Shown: positions 1 through 8,713, numbered from the stretch's first letter. The stretch: DNA of 64,000 nt from Gudongella oleilytica (GCF_004101785.1 NZ_CP035130.1:868001-932000), one strand, 5' to 3'. A program made the numbers and translations. Notes: generated from the sequence alone by a model not told the origin.

Positions 1-1
1 C

Positions 2-1591
2 AGACAAGAGGGAGACGACCTTCCAGTAAGCACATTTGTTGGAAGAGAAGACGGTACCTTCCCGCATGGCACCTCTGAATTCGAGAAGAGAGCCATAGCT
101 GTTGACGTACCACATTGGATCAAGGAAAATTGTATCCAATGTAACCAATGTTCATATGTTTGTCCACATGCAGTAATAAGACCTATACTTGTCGATGCAG
201 ATGAAAAGGCAAAAGCACCTGAAACCTTCGAGACTCTCGCTCCTACAGGCAAGGGCTTTGAAGGGCTTGAGTACAGGATCTAGGTTTCTCCATTGGATTG
301 TACAGGCTGCGGAAACTGCGCTGATGTATGTCCTGCAAAGGAGAAGGCTCTTGTAATGACTCCATTCGAGGAAGAGTACGAAGTACACTCCAAGAATTGG
401 GAATTTGCAATGACTGTAAAGAACAAAGGCGACAGATTTGAAACCAATATATTGAAAAACACTCAATTCCAGCAACCACTTCTTCAGTTCTCAGGAGCTT
501 GCGCAGGCTGTGGAGAAACTCCCTATGCCAAACTTGTAACTCAGTTGTTTGGAGACAGAATGATGATCGCCAATGCAACTGGATGCTCATCGATTTGGGG
601 AGCGAGTGCTCCCGCTACTCCTTACTGTGCAGGTCAGGACGGAAGAGGACCATCATGGGCTAACTCACTGTTCGAAGACAATGCTGAATTTGGATACGGT
701 ATGGCAGTAGCAGTCAAGAAGATCAGGGAAAAAATAAAGCTTGCCATGGAAGATTTCCTGGCAGCTGGAGTAGATTCAGAGCTTAACGAGCATTTCAATG
801 CATGGCTTGCAGGAATGAACGATGCAAATGCCTCAAAAGCAGCTGCTGGAATGATACTGCCAAGACTTGACGTTAAGTTCGGAAATGAAAAAGCAGATGC
901 AGCAATCGAGCTTATAACTGAGCTTAAGGATTACCTTATCAAGAGATCAATGTGGATCTTTGGAGGAGACGGTTGGGCATATGACATCGGATTCGGCGGA
1001 CTTGATCACGTATTGGCATCTGGTGAGGACATCAACGTTCTTGTATTCGACACTGAGGTTTACTCAAATACAGGAGGACAGTCATCCAAGTCGACTCCAA
1101 CTGCAGCTGTAGCTAAGTTTGCAGCTTCAGGTAAGAAAATAAGAAAGAAAGACCTTGGTATGATAGCTGCCACCTATGGGTACGTATACGTAGCTCAGGT
1201 TGCAATGGGAGCTAACATGAACCAAACTCTCAAGGCTCTTAAGGAAGCAGAGAGCTATGACGGTCCATCACTTGTTATTGCATATGCACCATGTATTAAC
1301 CACGGAATCAAATCAGGTATGGGAACCACTATTAAGCAAGAAAAGCTTGCAGTTGACACAGGATACTGGCACCTATACAGATTCGATCCAAGACTATCTG
1401 ATGAAGGCAAGAATCCGTTTGTGCTTGACTCCAAGGAGCCGACAAAACCGGTTACTGACTTCCTTGATTCAGAGGTCAGATATACTTCACTTAAGCTTTC
1501 ATTCCCAGAGGAAGCTGAGATGCTCTACAAAGCAGCTGAGGTTGCTTCTAAGGCAAGATACGAAGTATACAAGAGAATGGCAAGAGACTAA
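2..1591 (+). pseudogene. nifJ: Pyruvate:ferredoxin oxidoreductase, C-terminal part, interrupted by an in-frame TAG
   Basis: PFOR oxidatively decarboxylates pyruvate to acetyl-CoA and reduces ferredoxin. The frame is open from the left edge. It shows a two-[4Fe-4S] domain (CIQCNQCSYVCP from 131; CTGCGNCADVCP from 299), then the thiamine diphosphate part with CAGCGE (near 503), GDGWAYDIG (near 968) and NTGGQSSKSTPT (near 1070). A TAG at 281-283 lies in this same frame between the two cluster motifs, in YRI-stop-VSPLDC. One transition from CAG (Gln) would give it. Coding similarity is continuous across the stop, so the reading frame itself is not shifted. Translation could restart at TTG 293, but that would cut the ferredoxin domain in half. 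Either the gene is a recent nonsense allele or the base call is wrong. The 5' part lies outside the window. Family assignment is secure; the status of the stop is not. Confidence 0.85.
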
Positions 1592-1599
1592 TTACACTG

Positions 1600-1628
1600 A
1601 GCTGTCACCTTCGGGCGGCAGCTTTTTT
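1600..1628 (+). terminator. Intrinsic terminator after nifJ
   Basis: AGCTGTC (1600-1606) pairs with GGCAGCT (1617-1623) across a TTCG-containing loop, followed by six T. It lies 9 bases after the nifJ stop. Confidence 0.8.
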
Positions 1629-1656
1629 AGTTAAAGACCCTTCTATGTGGTATAAT
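1628..1656 (+). promoter_or_regulatory. Probable promoter of the murB operon
   Basis: TATAAT at 1651-1656 is preceded by TGG, giving an extended -10 (TGnTATAAT). No good -35 hexamer is seen at the usual distance, as is common for extended -10 promoters. It is about 40 bases upstream of the murB start. Confidence 0.6.
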
Positions 1657-1698
1657 ATAGAGCAGAATGCAATATTTAACAAAGGGTGATAATACAAA

Positions 1699-2604
1699 AT
1701 GAATAAATATATGAAATTATTCGATGAACAAGACTTTGTGGACATTAGATTTGATGAGCCAATGTCAGCCCATACATCCTTTAAGATAGGTGGACCAGCA
1801 GATGTCCTCATAAGGATAACATCTGAGGAGGAGATGGAAAAAGCTCTAAGGGTATCAAGAGAGAGAGATGTACCTTTATTCATTATGGGTAATGGTTCAA
1901 ACCTGCTGGTTAAAGATGGTGGGATCAGAGGAGTAGTACTTAAGATCAATGACGGATTTGATCATGTCCGGATCGATGACGATACTATTTATGCTCAGGC
2001 AGGTGCTCTGTTGACTGCAGTAAGTAAAGCAGCTCTAAGAGAATCACTGGAGGGCCTGGAGTTCGCAAGCGGTATACCTGGGACTATAGGTGGGGCAATC
2101 TCTATGAACGCAGGTGCTTACGGAGGAGAGATGAAGGATGTGGTGACTCTGGTAAGAGCAATTGATAAATATGGGAGGAAGCTCCAGCTTAGTGGGCATG
2201 AGATGGAATTTGACTATAGAAACAGCAGAGTCAAAAGGGATGATCTTATAGTTCTGGATGTTGCCATAAAGCTTAAAAAAGGCGATTATACAAAAATAGA
2301 TGGGAAAATGAAAGAGCTTACCGTTCAAAGGACATCAAAGCAGCCACTTGAAATGCCAAGTGCTGGCAGCACATTTAAGAGGCCGGAGGGATACTTCGCA
2401 GGTAAGCTGATTGAAGATTCCGGGCTGAGAGGCTTGAGGCACGGAGATGCTCAGGTTTCAGAAAAACATTGCGGCTTCGTTGTAAACAGAGGTAAATCAA
2501 CCTGCAAAGAGGTTTTGGAGCTTATAGAAGTGGTACGAAAAACCGTACGGGACAAATTTGAGGTTGAACTGGAAATGGAGATCAAGCTGGCAGGTGAAGA
2601 CTGA
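1699..2604 (+). CDS. murB: UDP-N-acetylenolpyruvoylglucosamine reductase MurB
   Basis: Cytosolic flavoenzyme that reduces UDP-GlcNAc-enolpyruvate with NADPH to UDP-MurNAc, the second committed step of peptidoglycan synthesis. The 301 residues match the short Gram-positive type. The N-terminal half is the FAD-binding PCMH-type fold with NGSNLLVKDGG and the ASGIPGTIGGA loop. The C-terminal half carries the catalytic serine motif SAGSTFKRPEG and the final acidic segment. The start ATG is preceded by AAAGGGTGAT. The stop overlaps the next start by one base (TGATG), so the PHP gene is translationally coupled. It heads a cell-wall and carbon-control block with rapZ and yvcK, as in other Clostridia. 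Confidence 0.96.
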   Translation: MNKYMKLFDEQDFVDIRFDEPMSAHTSFKIGGPADVLIRITSEEEMEKALRVSRERDVPLFIMGNGSNLLVKDGGIRGVVLKINDGFDHVRIDDDTIYAQAGALLTAVSKAALRESLEGLEFASGIPGTIGGAISMNAGAYGGEMKDVVTLVRAIDKYGRKLQLSGHEMEFDYRNSRVKRDDLIVLDVAIKLKKGDYTKIDGKMKELTVQRTSKQPLEMPSAGSTFKRPEGYFAGKLIEDSGLRGLRHGDAQVSEKHCGFVVNRGKSTCKEVLELIEVVRKTVRDKFEVELEMEIKLAGED

Positions 2605-3368
2605 TGATCCGTCTTAAGGGTGACTATCATACTCACACCATATACAGCAGTGGATTCAAAAGGAAAGGAACACATGCAAAGGGTACAATAGAGGAGAATG
2701 TTGCAGAAGCATATGCGAAGGGCTTGGAGACAATAGTTATCAGCGAGCATGGGCCGGGTCATTACCTATACGGACTTAGGCTTGAAAATCTTCCTATAAT
2801 GAAAGAAGAGATCATAAGGTTGCGAGAAATTTATGAACCTAAAGGACTTAGTATACTACTTGGGCTTGAATCGAATCTGGTGGGATTGGATGGTGAACTT
2901 GACGTAGATGAAGGTATAATAAAGCAACTGGACATCCTTCTTATGGGGTACCACTACGGAGCAACTCCGGGAAGCATATCGGATGCTCTTGGTTTATATG
3001 TTACACCTCAGCTTGCCAAGCTGTTTGCAGGCACTATGGAGGGATCCGTTGAAAGAATGACTGAAGCATATATCAAGGCTATGGACAGGTATCCCATTAA
3101 TATAATAACCCATCCCGGCTCAAAGGCTAAAATTGATATTGTCGAGGTCGCAAAAAAAGCTGCTCGAATTGGGACAGCTTTGGAAATAAGCTCCAAGCAC
3201 GACGAATTGTCAGTAAAAAGTCTTGAGCTGATCAAGGATATTCCCGTAATGCTGTATCTTAATAGCGATGCACATGATCCAGCAAATGTTGGTGAGGTTG
3301 GTAGGGGTATAAAAAAGACTGAGGAATCTGGTATAGACTTAAATAGGATAGTGAATATCGCCCATTAA
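2604..3368 (+). CDS. PHP-domain phosphoesterase
   Basis: The 254-residue protein is a single PHP (polymerase and histidinol phosphatase) domain, a metal-dependent phosphoesterase fold. The N-terminal metal motif DYHTHTIYSSG is clear. Further likely ligands are SEHGPGHY, the GLESNL acid, the histidine of IITHPGS and the terminal NSDAHDP motif. It resembles YcdX-like stand-alone PHP proteins. Genes of this type often sit between murB and rapZ in Clostridia, but the substrate is not established, and no function beyond phosphoester hydrolysis is claimed. Its start overlaps the murB stop. Confidence 0.85.
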   Translation: MIRLKGDYHTHTIYSSGFKRKGTHAKGTIEENVAEAYAKGLETIVISEHGPGHYLYGLRLENLPIMKEEIIRLREIYEPKGLSILLGLESNLVGLDGELDVDEGIIKQLDILLMGYHYGATPGSISDALGLYVTPQLAKLFAGTMEGSVERMTEAYIKAMDRYPINIITHPGSKAKIDIVEVAKKAARIGTALEISSKHDELSVKSLELIKDIPVMLYLNSDAHDPANVGEVGRGIKKTEESGIDLNRIVNIAH

Positions 3369-3400
3369 GCTTGGGCAGATGGATAGGAGAGGTGATAGGG

Positions 3401-4249
3401 ATGGAATTTGTAGTAATTACCGGTATGTCAGGAGCGGGGAAGTCACAGGCGATGAAGGTTATGGAGGACATGGGCTATTACTGCATGGACAATTTGCCGC
3501 CAGCACTCCTTTCCAAATTTGCGGAGCTAACCCACAAATCGACAAAGGAGATAAAAAAGGTTGCCGTCGTTGTCGATATAAGAGGCGGGGAATTCTTTGA
3601 GACTCTTTTCCAGGGTTTGGACCAGCTCACTGCTATGGGGATCGGTTTCAAGATATTATTTCTGGATTCAGGCAATGACACTTTAATTAAAAGGTATAAG
3701 GAGCTTAGAAGGCCTCATCCATTGAATCCTGAAGGGAATCTCCTGGATGGTATAGCTGCTGAGCGTGATGCACTTAAGCAAGTCAAGAGTAGAGCAGACT
3801 ATATAATTGACACAACCAAGTTGAACCTTGGAATGCTCAAGGAAGAGATGACACGTATATTTATGGAGGGCGAGGAAGCGAGCAAGCTTAGCATATCAGT
3901 AACATCCTTCGGGTTTAAGAACGGGATCCTCCTGGACGGGGACCTTGTTTTTGACGTCAGGTTCCTGCCTAATCCATTCTACATTCCCGAGCTGAAGGAA
4001 TTCTCAGGATTAAAGAATAACGTAAGAGACTACGTTTTCAGTTGGCCTCAAACACAATTATTTATTGAAAAGACAATGGATCTGCTTGAATTTCTCATTC
4101 CATATTATATCAAAGAAGGCAAGACACAGTTGGTGGTAGGTATTGGCTGCACTGGCGGCAAGCATAGATCAGTCGCCATAGCGGAAAGGATAGCAGGGCT
4201 CCTTAAGGCTGATGGGCACAGGGCTGTTGTTGACCATAGAGATTTGTAA
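3401..4249 (+). CDS. rapZ: RapZ / YvcJ family nucleotide-binding protein
   Basis: P-loop protein of the RapZ (YvcJ) family. In E. coli RapZ is the RNase E adaptor that controls glmS through the sRNA GlmZ. In Firmicutes YvcJ binds and hydrolyses nucleotides and its targets are less clear. The Walker A motif GMSGAGKS is at residues 8-15, and the C-terminal domain carries the family motif CTGGKHRSV near the end. ATG 3401 is preferred because GAGAGGTGAT lies just upstream; a TTG at 3371 would add ten residues and has no ribosome site. Length 282 residues, normal for the family. It is followed at 23 bases by yvcK, its usual partner. Confidence 0.94.
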   Translation: MEFVVITGMSGAGKSQAMKVMEDMGYYCMDNLPPALLSKFAELTHKSTKEIKKVAVVVDIRGGEFFETLFQGLDQLTAMGIGFKILFLDSGNDTLIKRYKELRRPHPLNPEGNLLDGIAAERDALKQVKSRADYIIDTTKLNLGMLKEEMTRIFMEGEEASKLSISVTSFGFKNGILLDGDLVFDVRFLPNPFYIPELKEFSGLKNNVRDYVFSWPQTQLFIEKTMDLLEFLIPYYIKEGKTQLVVGIGCTGGKHRSVAIAERIAGLLKADGHRAVVDHRDL

Positions 4250-4272
4250 AGCATAATGAAGGGAAATAGATT

Positions 4273-5259
4273 ATGGATAAGATATTGAACAAATCAAAGA
4301 CACAGCCTAAGGTAGTGGTGTTGGGCGGAGGTACCGGATTATCGGTGCTGTTGAGAGGCTTGAAGGAAAAAACAGAAAATATTACAGCAATTGTAACAGT
4401 AGCTGATGATGGAGGAGGAAGCGGGAGGCTTAGAGAAGATCTTGGCATGTTGCCCCCCGGCGATATAAGATCTTGTCTTCTGGCACTTGCAAACACTGAA
4501 CCCAATATGGCAAAACTTTTAGGGCACAGATTTTCTGAGGGCGTGCTTAAGGGACAAAGCTTTGGGAATTTGTTTATTGCAGCAATGAACGAGATACATG
4601 GCAGCTTCGAAAAGGCCATAAAAGAGACGAGCAACGTACTTTCCATAACAGGTAAGGTACTGCCAGTAACTCTCGCCAATGCAAGACTCATTGCACAGCT
4701 TGAGGATGGCACGATAGTTGAGGGAGAGTCTATGATACCTGAAATAGCTAAGGCGAGGGGTACGAGTATAGCCCGGATGACAATGACACCGGAGAGATCT
4801 TATCCGCTTGTGGAGGCGGTCAAATCTATCAAGGAAGCAGACCTTATAGTACTGGGACCAGGGAGCTTATACACTTCCGTGATCCCCAATCTGTTGGTAA
4901 AAAATATGGTCCTTCATATAAATAAGGCAAAAGCACCAGTAGTTTATGTGTGTAATGTAATGACTCAGCCAGGCGAAACCGACGGGTACGGAGTCATCCA
5001 GCATGTGGATGCGATAATCAGGCACTCTATGGATGGATTTCTGGATTATGTAATAGCCAATACCGAAAGTATACCTAATGATGTTTTAACAAGGTACGGA
5101 AGCGATGGAGCAGTTCCTGTGTGCATCCAAAAGGGTGAGGAAAAAGAGCTCAATAAGAGAGGAATCAAGCTAATCGAGGGCAAGCTCATAGATGTGAAAA
5201 ATGAATATATACGCCACGACACAGACCTTTTAAGCGATATGCTCATAAAGCTGGTATAA
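4273..5259 (+). CDS. yvcK: Gluconeogenesis factor YvcK/CofD-like protein
   Basis: YvcK (GlmR) is a UDP-sugar-binding protein needed for normal cell shape and peptidoglycan synthesis on gluconeogenic carbon sources. It belongs to the CofD-like fold. The 328 residues begin with the signature VVVLGGGTGLS, followed by the DDGGGSGRLR and PPGDIR motifs that line the nucleotide-sugar site; GPGSLYTSV is also conserved. It completes the murB-PHP-rapZ-yvcK block. Downstream is a 235-base non-coding gap with hairpin repeats, which separates it from whiA, its usual neighbour. Confidence 0.94.
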   Translation: MDKILNKSKTQPKVVVLGGGTGLSVLLRGLKEKTENITAIVTVADDGGGSGRLREDLGMLPPGDIRSCLLALANTEPNMAKLLGHRFSEGVLKGQSFGNLFIAAMNEIHGSFEKAIKETSNVLSITGKVLPVTLANARLIAQLEDGTIVEGESMIPEIAKARGTSIARMTMTPERSYPLVEAVKSIKEADLIVLGPGSLYTSVIPNLLVKNMVLHINKAKAPVVYVCNVMTQPGETDGYGVIQHVDAIIRHSMDGFLDYVIANTESIPNDVLTRYGSDGAVPVCIQKGEEKELNKRGIKLIEGKLIDVKNEYIRHDTDLLSDMLIKLV

Positions 5260-5302
5260 TCAATTCACAATTCATAATTCACATTTCACAATTGATAGTA
5301 AA

Positions 5303-5437
5303 AAAGGATCCTTTGTAACACTTGAAATGACTTATTTCTGTCATCCCGACTGAAGTAGAGGGATCTCAAAAAAAAGGTCCTTCGTTATACTCAGAATGAT
5401 AATGAACTGTCAATCTGAGAGGAACGAAGGATCTTTT
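5303..5437. repeat. Two tandem REP-like hairpin repeats
   Basis: The second unit (5372-5437) is a long imperfect palindrome. One arm starts AAAAGGTCCTTCGTT and ends CTCAGAATGA; the other starts TCAATCTGAG and ends AACGAAGGATCTTTT. The arms are about 28 bases with five mismatches around an 11-base loop. The first unit (5303-5370) has looser arms, GATCC...ATGAC and GTCATCCC...GGGATCTC. The motif GTCAT-C-GA...GA-GGATCT recalls a dispersed intergenic repeat found in many bacteria. Upstream, 5262-5297 is a low-complexity run of AATTCACA-type units. No transposase is nearby. It may also act as a terminator for yvcK. Confidence 0.65.
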
Positions 5438-5494
5438 ATATCGTGAATCTCTATAATTGTTATTAGTGAAAGTGAATCGGGAATTTTCACCTAA

Positions 5495-6535
5495 CTACTT
5501 TTCGGTCAAATATGCAACTCCAAGCTTTATGGTCTCTTCTATGGCATCCCTGTGTGTTCTCTCAAAGGAGTGGGACGCATCCACACCTGGTCCTATCAAT
5601 CCGACCTTTAAGTCGTAGCCGGATCTTAGGGCTGCGGATCCGTCGGAGCCGTAATATGGGTAAATATCCATCTTGTAGCGAATATTATTTGCTTTGCAAA
5701 GCTCAACCAGCCTCTTTCTAAGCTCCAGATCATAGGGGCCTGTGCTATCCTTTGCACATATGGTAACCGAGAACTCATCTGAGGTCTGCCCCTCCCCGGG
5801 AGCTGCCATGTCAACAGCTATAAATTCGAAGGTATCATCAGGTATTGCAGCAGATGCACCATGACCGACCTCTTCGTAGTTGCTTATAAAGAAATGGGTT
5901 GTAAACTTTGGAGATAGTCCTTCATTTATGATCTGTTTTGCAATGCCATATATCGCTATTACTCCTGCCTTGTCATCAAGATGTCTCGATTTGATGAAGC
6001 CTGATGGAGTGACCACTACCCTTGGATCAAAGCTTACGAAATCGCCGACCTGGATTCCCAATGACTCAACATCCTCACGATTTGAAACAACCTCATCCAG
6101 TCGGACCTCCATATTTGAGGTCGTTCTGTCAAGAGTTCTGGTTTCGTCACCATGAACATGTGAGGAAGCTTTGGTTATGATCAAGGTTCCTGTATACTTT
6201 TTACCGTCAAGAGTCGAAATTTGAACGTGCTCTCCCTCAACCGTACTCATAATATAGCCTCCGAGCTGCGACAGCTTTAATCTTCCATTATCCTTTATTT
6301 CCTTGACCATAGCGCCAAGAGTATCGACATGGCCTGACAAGGTTACGGACTTAGAAGTATCATTTCCTGGAATAGTAGCGATCAGCGCACCTTTACCGGT
6401 TAGGACGGTCTTAATCCCCAGCTCCCTAAAAAGATTTCCGACAAAATCTATTGCTGCAGAGGTATCGCCGGTTGGACTTGGAATCTTAAGAAGACCTGCA
6501 AGTTTTTCAACTATTTCATTCATTTCTATATACAT
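5495..6535 (-). CDS. M42 family metallopeptidase (glutamyl aminopeptidase / endoglucanase-like)
   Basis: Cobalt- or zinc-dependent M42 aminopeptidase of 346 residues, the usual size. Metal-site motifs appear in order: GHVDTLG, RHLDDKAG, NYEEVGHG (catalytic glutamate pair), AVDMAAPG and a C-terminal ASHSFERTH. These enzymes form dodecameric tetrahedral shells that trim peptides in the cytosol, fitting an amino-acid-fermenting host. The ATG is preceded by AAGGAGGA on the minus strand. It is the only gene in the window clearly on the minus strand, and it splits the otherwise co-directional yvcK-whiA block. Confidence 0.93.
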   Translation of the reverse strand: MYIEMNEIVEKLAGLLKIPSPTGDTSAAIDFVGNLFRELGIKTVLTGKGALIATIPGNDTSKSVTLSGHVDTLGAMVKEIKDNGRLKLSQLGGYIMSTVEGEHVQISTLDGKKYTGTLIITKASSHVHGDETRTLDRTTSNMEVRLDEVVSNREDVESLGIQVGDFVSFDPRVVVTPSGFIKSRHLDDKAGVIAIYGIAKQIINEGLSPKFTTHFFISNYEEVGHGASAAIPDDTFEFIAVDMAAPGEGQTSDEFSVTICAKDSTGPYDLELRKRLVELCKANNIRYKMDIYPYYGSDGSAALRSGYDLKVGLIGPGVDASHSFERTHRDAIEETIKLGVAYLTEK

Positions 6536-6608
6536 AAATATCCTCCTTCACTATAATAAATACATTATACCCAAAATGTACTCAAGGGGCTATTATCTGT
6601 GAAAATGT

Positions 6609-6638
6609 TTACAAAACGCTGATGAAATGTTGTATAAT
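6609..6638 (+). promoter_or_regulatory. Probable promoter of the NUDIX-whiA-HPr operon
   Basis: TATAAT at 6633-6638 with a TTACAA-like -35 at 6609-6614 (18-base spacing). Transcription would start near 6645, which makes the upstream ATG at 6648 an unlikely start and favours ATG 6681. Confidence 0.6.
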
Positions 6639-6680
6639 TAATATGATATGGATCAAAATGGGCTATTGGGAGTGGTATCA

Positions 6681-7091
6681 ATGGTAGAGGTAAGCTCTGG
6701 AGGAGTGGTGGTATTCGGCAATACTATACTTCTATTGAAGAAGTACAACGGAGACTGGGTCCTTCCTAAGGGAAGACTTGAAAAAGGAGAAACCTTTAAG
6801 ACTGCAGCTCTTAGAGAAGTCCTGGAGGAGTCCGGGGTCAAGGGTGAGGTCATAGAATATATAGGTGAGGTCAATTACAAGTACAAGAATCTCAGAGAGG
6901 ATGAGGTCGTTTATAAGACGGTCCATTGGTATCTTATGAGAACAGGCTCCATGGACTGTGTACCTCAACGCAAGGAAGGCTTTGTGGACGCCAGGTTCGT
7001 TCATATGGACAAGGCAAAGGATCTTGTAAGGTATTCGGATGAAAGAAAGGTTATTCTGAAGGGAATAGAAATACTGAAGCAAACGAGGTGA
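6681..7091 (+). CDS. NUDIX hydrolase
   Basis: Small hydrolase of nucleoside-diphosphate-X compounds, 136 residues. The NUDIX box is complete: a glycine-led GRLEKGET segment, then REVLEESG, which supplies the metal-binding glutamates. The N-terminal SSGGVVVF strand is typical of the MutT/Ap4A hydrolase branch. ATG 6681 follows GGGAGTGG at a good distance; ATG 6648 would sit almost on the predicted transcription start. Substrate cannot be told from sequence. It is four bases from whiA and likely in one operon with it. Confidence 0.88.
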   Translation: MVEVSSGGVVVFGNTILLLKKYNGDWVLPKGRLEKGETFKTAALREVLEESGVKGEVIEYIGEVNYKYKNLREDEVVYKTVHWYLMRTGSMDCVPQRKEGFVDARFVHMDKAKDLVRYSDERKVILKGIEILKQTR

Positions 7092-7095
7092 TTTC

Positions 7096-8049
7096 ATGTC
7101 ATTCTCTTCAACAACGAAGAATGAACTGTCGAGAATAAACATAGAGAGCAGCTGCTGTGCCTTAGCGGAGCTGTCAGCATTGGTAAGGATGAATGGATCT
7201 ATCCAGATTACCGGGATGCAGAATATAAACCTAAAGTTTACTACTGAAAATGCAGCCATAGCAAGAAGGATCTTTTCTATACTTAAGCTTTTATACCATA
7301 CAGAGATCGAAGTTATGGTACGAAGAAACAAACAGCTGAAGAAGAACAACAATTATCTGATCGTTATTCATGATCAAGAAATTTCCCAAAGAGTCCTTGA
7401 TGATGTAGGATTTATAACAAAGGACAGGAAGAATCTTTTTGACCCAAGCTACGAGATGCCAGCAGAGCTTATATCCAGCCGGTGTTGCAGAAGGAGCTAT
7501 ATAAGGGGGTCATTTCTTGGTGGTGGATCACTAAGCAATCCGGAAAAAACCTATCATCTGGAGTTTGTCACAAATCACGAGAGCCACGCAGAAAACCTCA
7601 GGGACATAATAAATTCATTTGACTTGACGTCAAAAATAATTCAGAGGAAGGAAAACTATGTGGTATACATCAAGGAGGGTGAGCAAATAGTCGACATCCT
7701 GAACATAATTGGGGCTCATCAGGCACTCTTGAAGCTTGAGGACATTAGAGTTCTTAAGGAAGTGAGAAACAACATCAACCGTCTCGTTAACTGTGAGACG
7801 GCAAATCTCGAAAAAACCATAGAGGCATCTATGAGACAAATAGAAAGCATTGAGCTTATCAAAAAAAAGCTGGGACTATCCAGATTGCCTGATAACCTGC
7901 GGGAGATCGCAGAGCTAAGGCTTGAATATCCGGATGCGTCACTAAAGGAAATAGGGGAATTGGCGAGTCCGCCTGTAGGGAAATCGGGAGTTAACCACAG
8001 ATTTAGAAAAATCGAAGAAATCGCTGAAGAGCTTAAAGGAGGAGAATAG
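7096..8049 (+). CDS. whiA: DNA-binding protein WhiA
   Basis: WhiA has an N-terminal LAGLIDADG homing-endonuclease-like fold without nuclease activity and a C-terminal helix-turn-helix. In Streptomyces it is a sporulation regulator; in Bacillus it is nucleoid-associated and affects division. The 317 residues show the family segments CCRRSYIRGSFLGGGS and, near the C-terminus, LEYPDASLKEIGELASP and KSGVNHRFRKI. GAGGTGATTTC lies before the ATG. It is followed two bases later by the HPr gene, an arrangement seen across Firmicutes (whiA-crh/ptsH). Confidence 0.95.
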   Translation: MSFSSTTKNELSRINIESSCCALAELSALVRMNGSIQITGMQNINLKFTTENAAIARRIFSILKLLYHTEIEVMVRRNKQLKKNNNYLIVIHDQEISQRVLDDVGFITKDRKNLFDPSYEMPAELISSRCCRRSYIRGSFLGGGSLSNPEKTYHLEFVTNHESHAENLRDIINSFDLTSKIIQRKENYVVYIKEGEQIVDILNIIGAHQALLKLEDIRVLKEVRNNINRLVNCETANLEKTIEASMRQIESIELIKKKLGLSRLPDNLREIAELRLEYPDASLKEIGELASPPVGKSGVNHRFRKIEEIAEELKGGE

Positions 8050-8051
8050 AG

Positions 8052-8318
8052 ATGGAGAAGAGGAAGGTAGAGCTTAAAAACCCGGAGGGTCTGCATGCAA
8101 GACCGGCCGCACTTTTTGTAAAGGTTGCAAATAGGTATGAAAGCGAACTGGATATCCAGTCGGAGGCAAGGACGGTCAATGGAAAGAGCATAATCGGGAT
8201 AATGTCACTTGGAGCATTTCAGGGTGAGGAAATAACACTCATCACCAGAGGACCTGATGAGAAGGAAATGGCTGATGCACTTGCAAAGCTTATAGAGGAA
8301 GGCTTCCAGGAGGTATAA
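8052..8318 (+). CDS. ptsH: HPr phosphocarrier protein
   Basis: HPr relays phosphate from PEP through enzyme I to sugar PTS permeases and, when phosphorylated on Ser46, is a co-effector of CcpA. The 88-residue protein keeps both sites: the active histidine in GLHARPA and the regulatory serine in NGKSIIGIMSLG. That argues against Crh, in which the histidine is replaced. No other PTS gene is in the window, so its main role here may be catabolite signalling. GGAGGAGAATAGAG supplies the ribosome site and overlaps the whiA end. Confidence 0.93.
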   Translation: MEKRKVELKNPEGLHARPAALFVKVANRYESELDIQSEARTVNGKSIIGIMSLGAFQGEEITLITRGPDEKEMADALAKLIEEGFQEV

Positions 8319-8326
8319 CCGCCGGG

Positions 8327-8713
8327 ATGAAGAATATAATTGTTACAAACAACTATTTAGTTCGTGATAAATTCAACAGTTTGTTTGAGATAGAATTTGT
8401 GGAAGGTCTTGATTATTTAGAGGTCCTTTCAATAGTAAGGGACAAACTGCATATTGGGCATCAGCTGCTGACCCATCCTTTGTCAGGCAGTATCAAACCG
8501 AATGAGACACCCTACAAGAGCGTCGTGATATCCGGCAAGAGGGCTGAGCTTGACCAGTCAGGGCTTATTATTGTAGAGGAGAGCATAGTCACTGCATCAA
8601 AGTTCATAGCGAACAAGCCTACACCCAACTGGCCTGAAGGGATACTGGACGACTTCAGAGTTATAGATCTGTCCCTTATGGAAAATGTCATTGAAAGACT
8701 CGGGCATAGGTAG
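8327..8713 (+). CDS. GrdX family protein
   Basis: 128-residue protein resembling GrdX, a small protein of unknown biochemical role usually encoded with glycine/sarcosine/betaine reductase genes of Stickland fermenters. The recognised features are the MKNIIVTNN start and the central LLTHPLSGSIKPNETPYKS segment. No selenoprotein reductase gene (grdA/B/E) occurs nearby, so this is an orphan copy or a paralogue with another role. It starts 8 bases after the HPr stop and is probably co-transcribed with it. Assignment is from recollection of the motif, not a search. Confidence 0.7.
   Translation: MKNIIVTNNYLVRDKFNSLFEIEFVEGLDYLEVLSIVRDKLHIGHQLLTHPLSGSIKPNETPYKSVVISGKRAELDQSGLIIVEESIVTASKFIANKPTPNWPEGILDDFRVIDLSLMENVIERLGHR

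Noticed and set aside
281-283. TAG decoded as pyrrolysine in PFOR
   Set aside because: Ordinary genes here end in TAG, no pyl genes are in the window, and PFOR is not a known pyrrolysine protein. A point mutation or base error is simpler.
8052-8318. Crh rather than HPr next to whiA
   Set aside because: The active-site histidine (GLHARPA) is present, whereas Crh has lost it.
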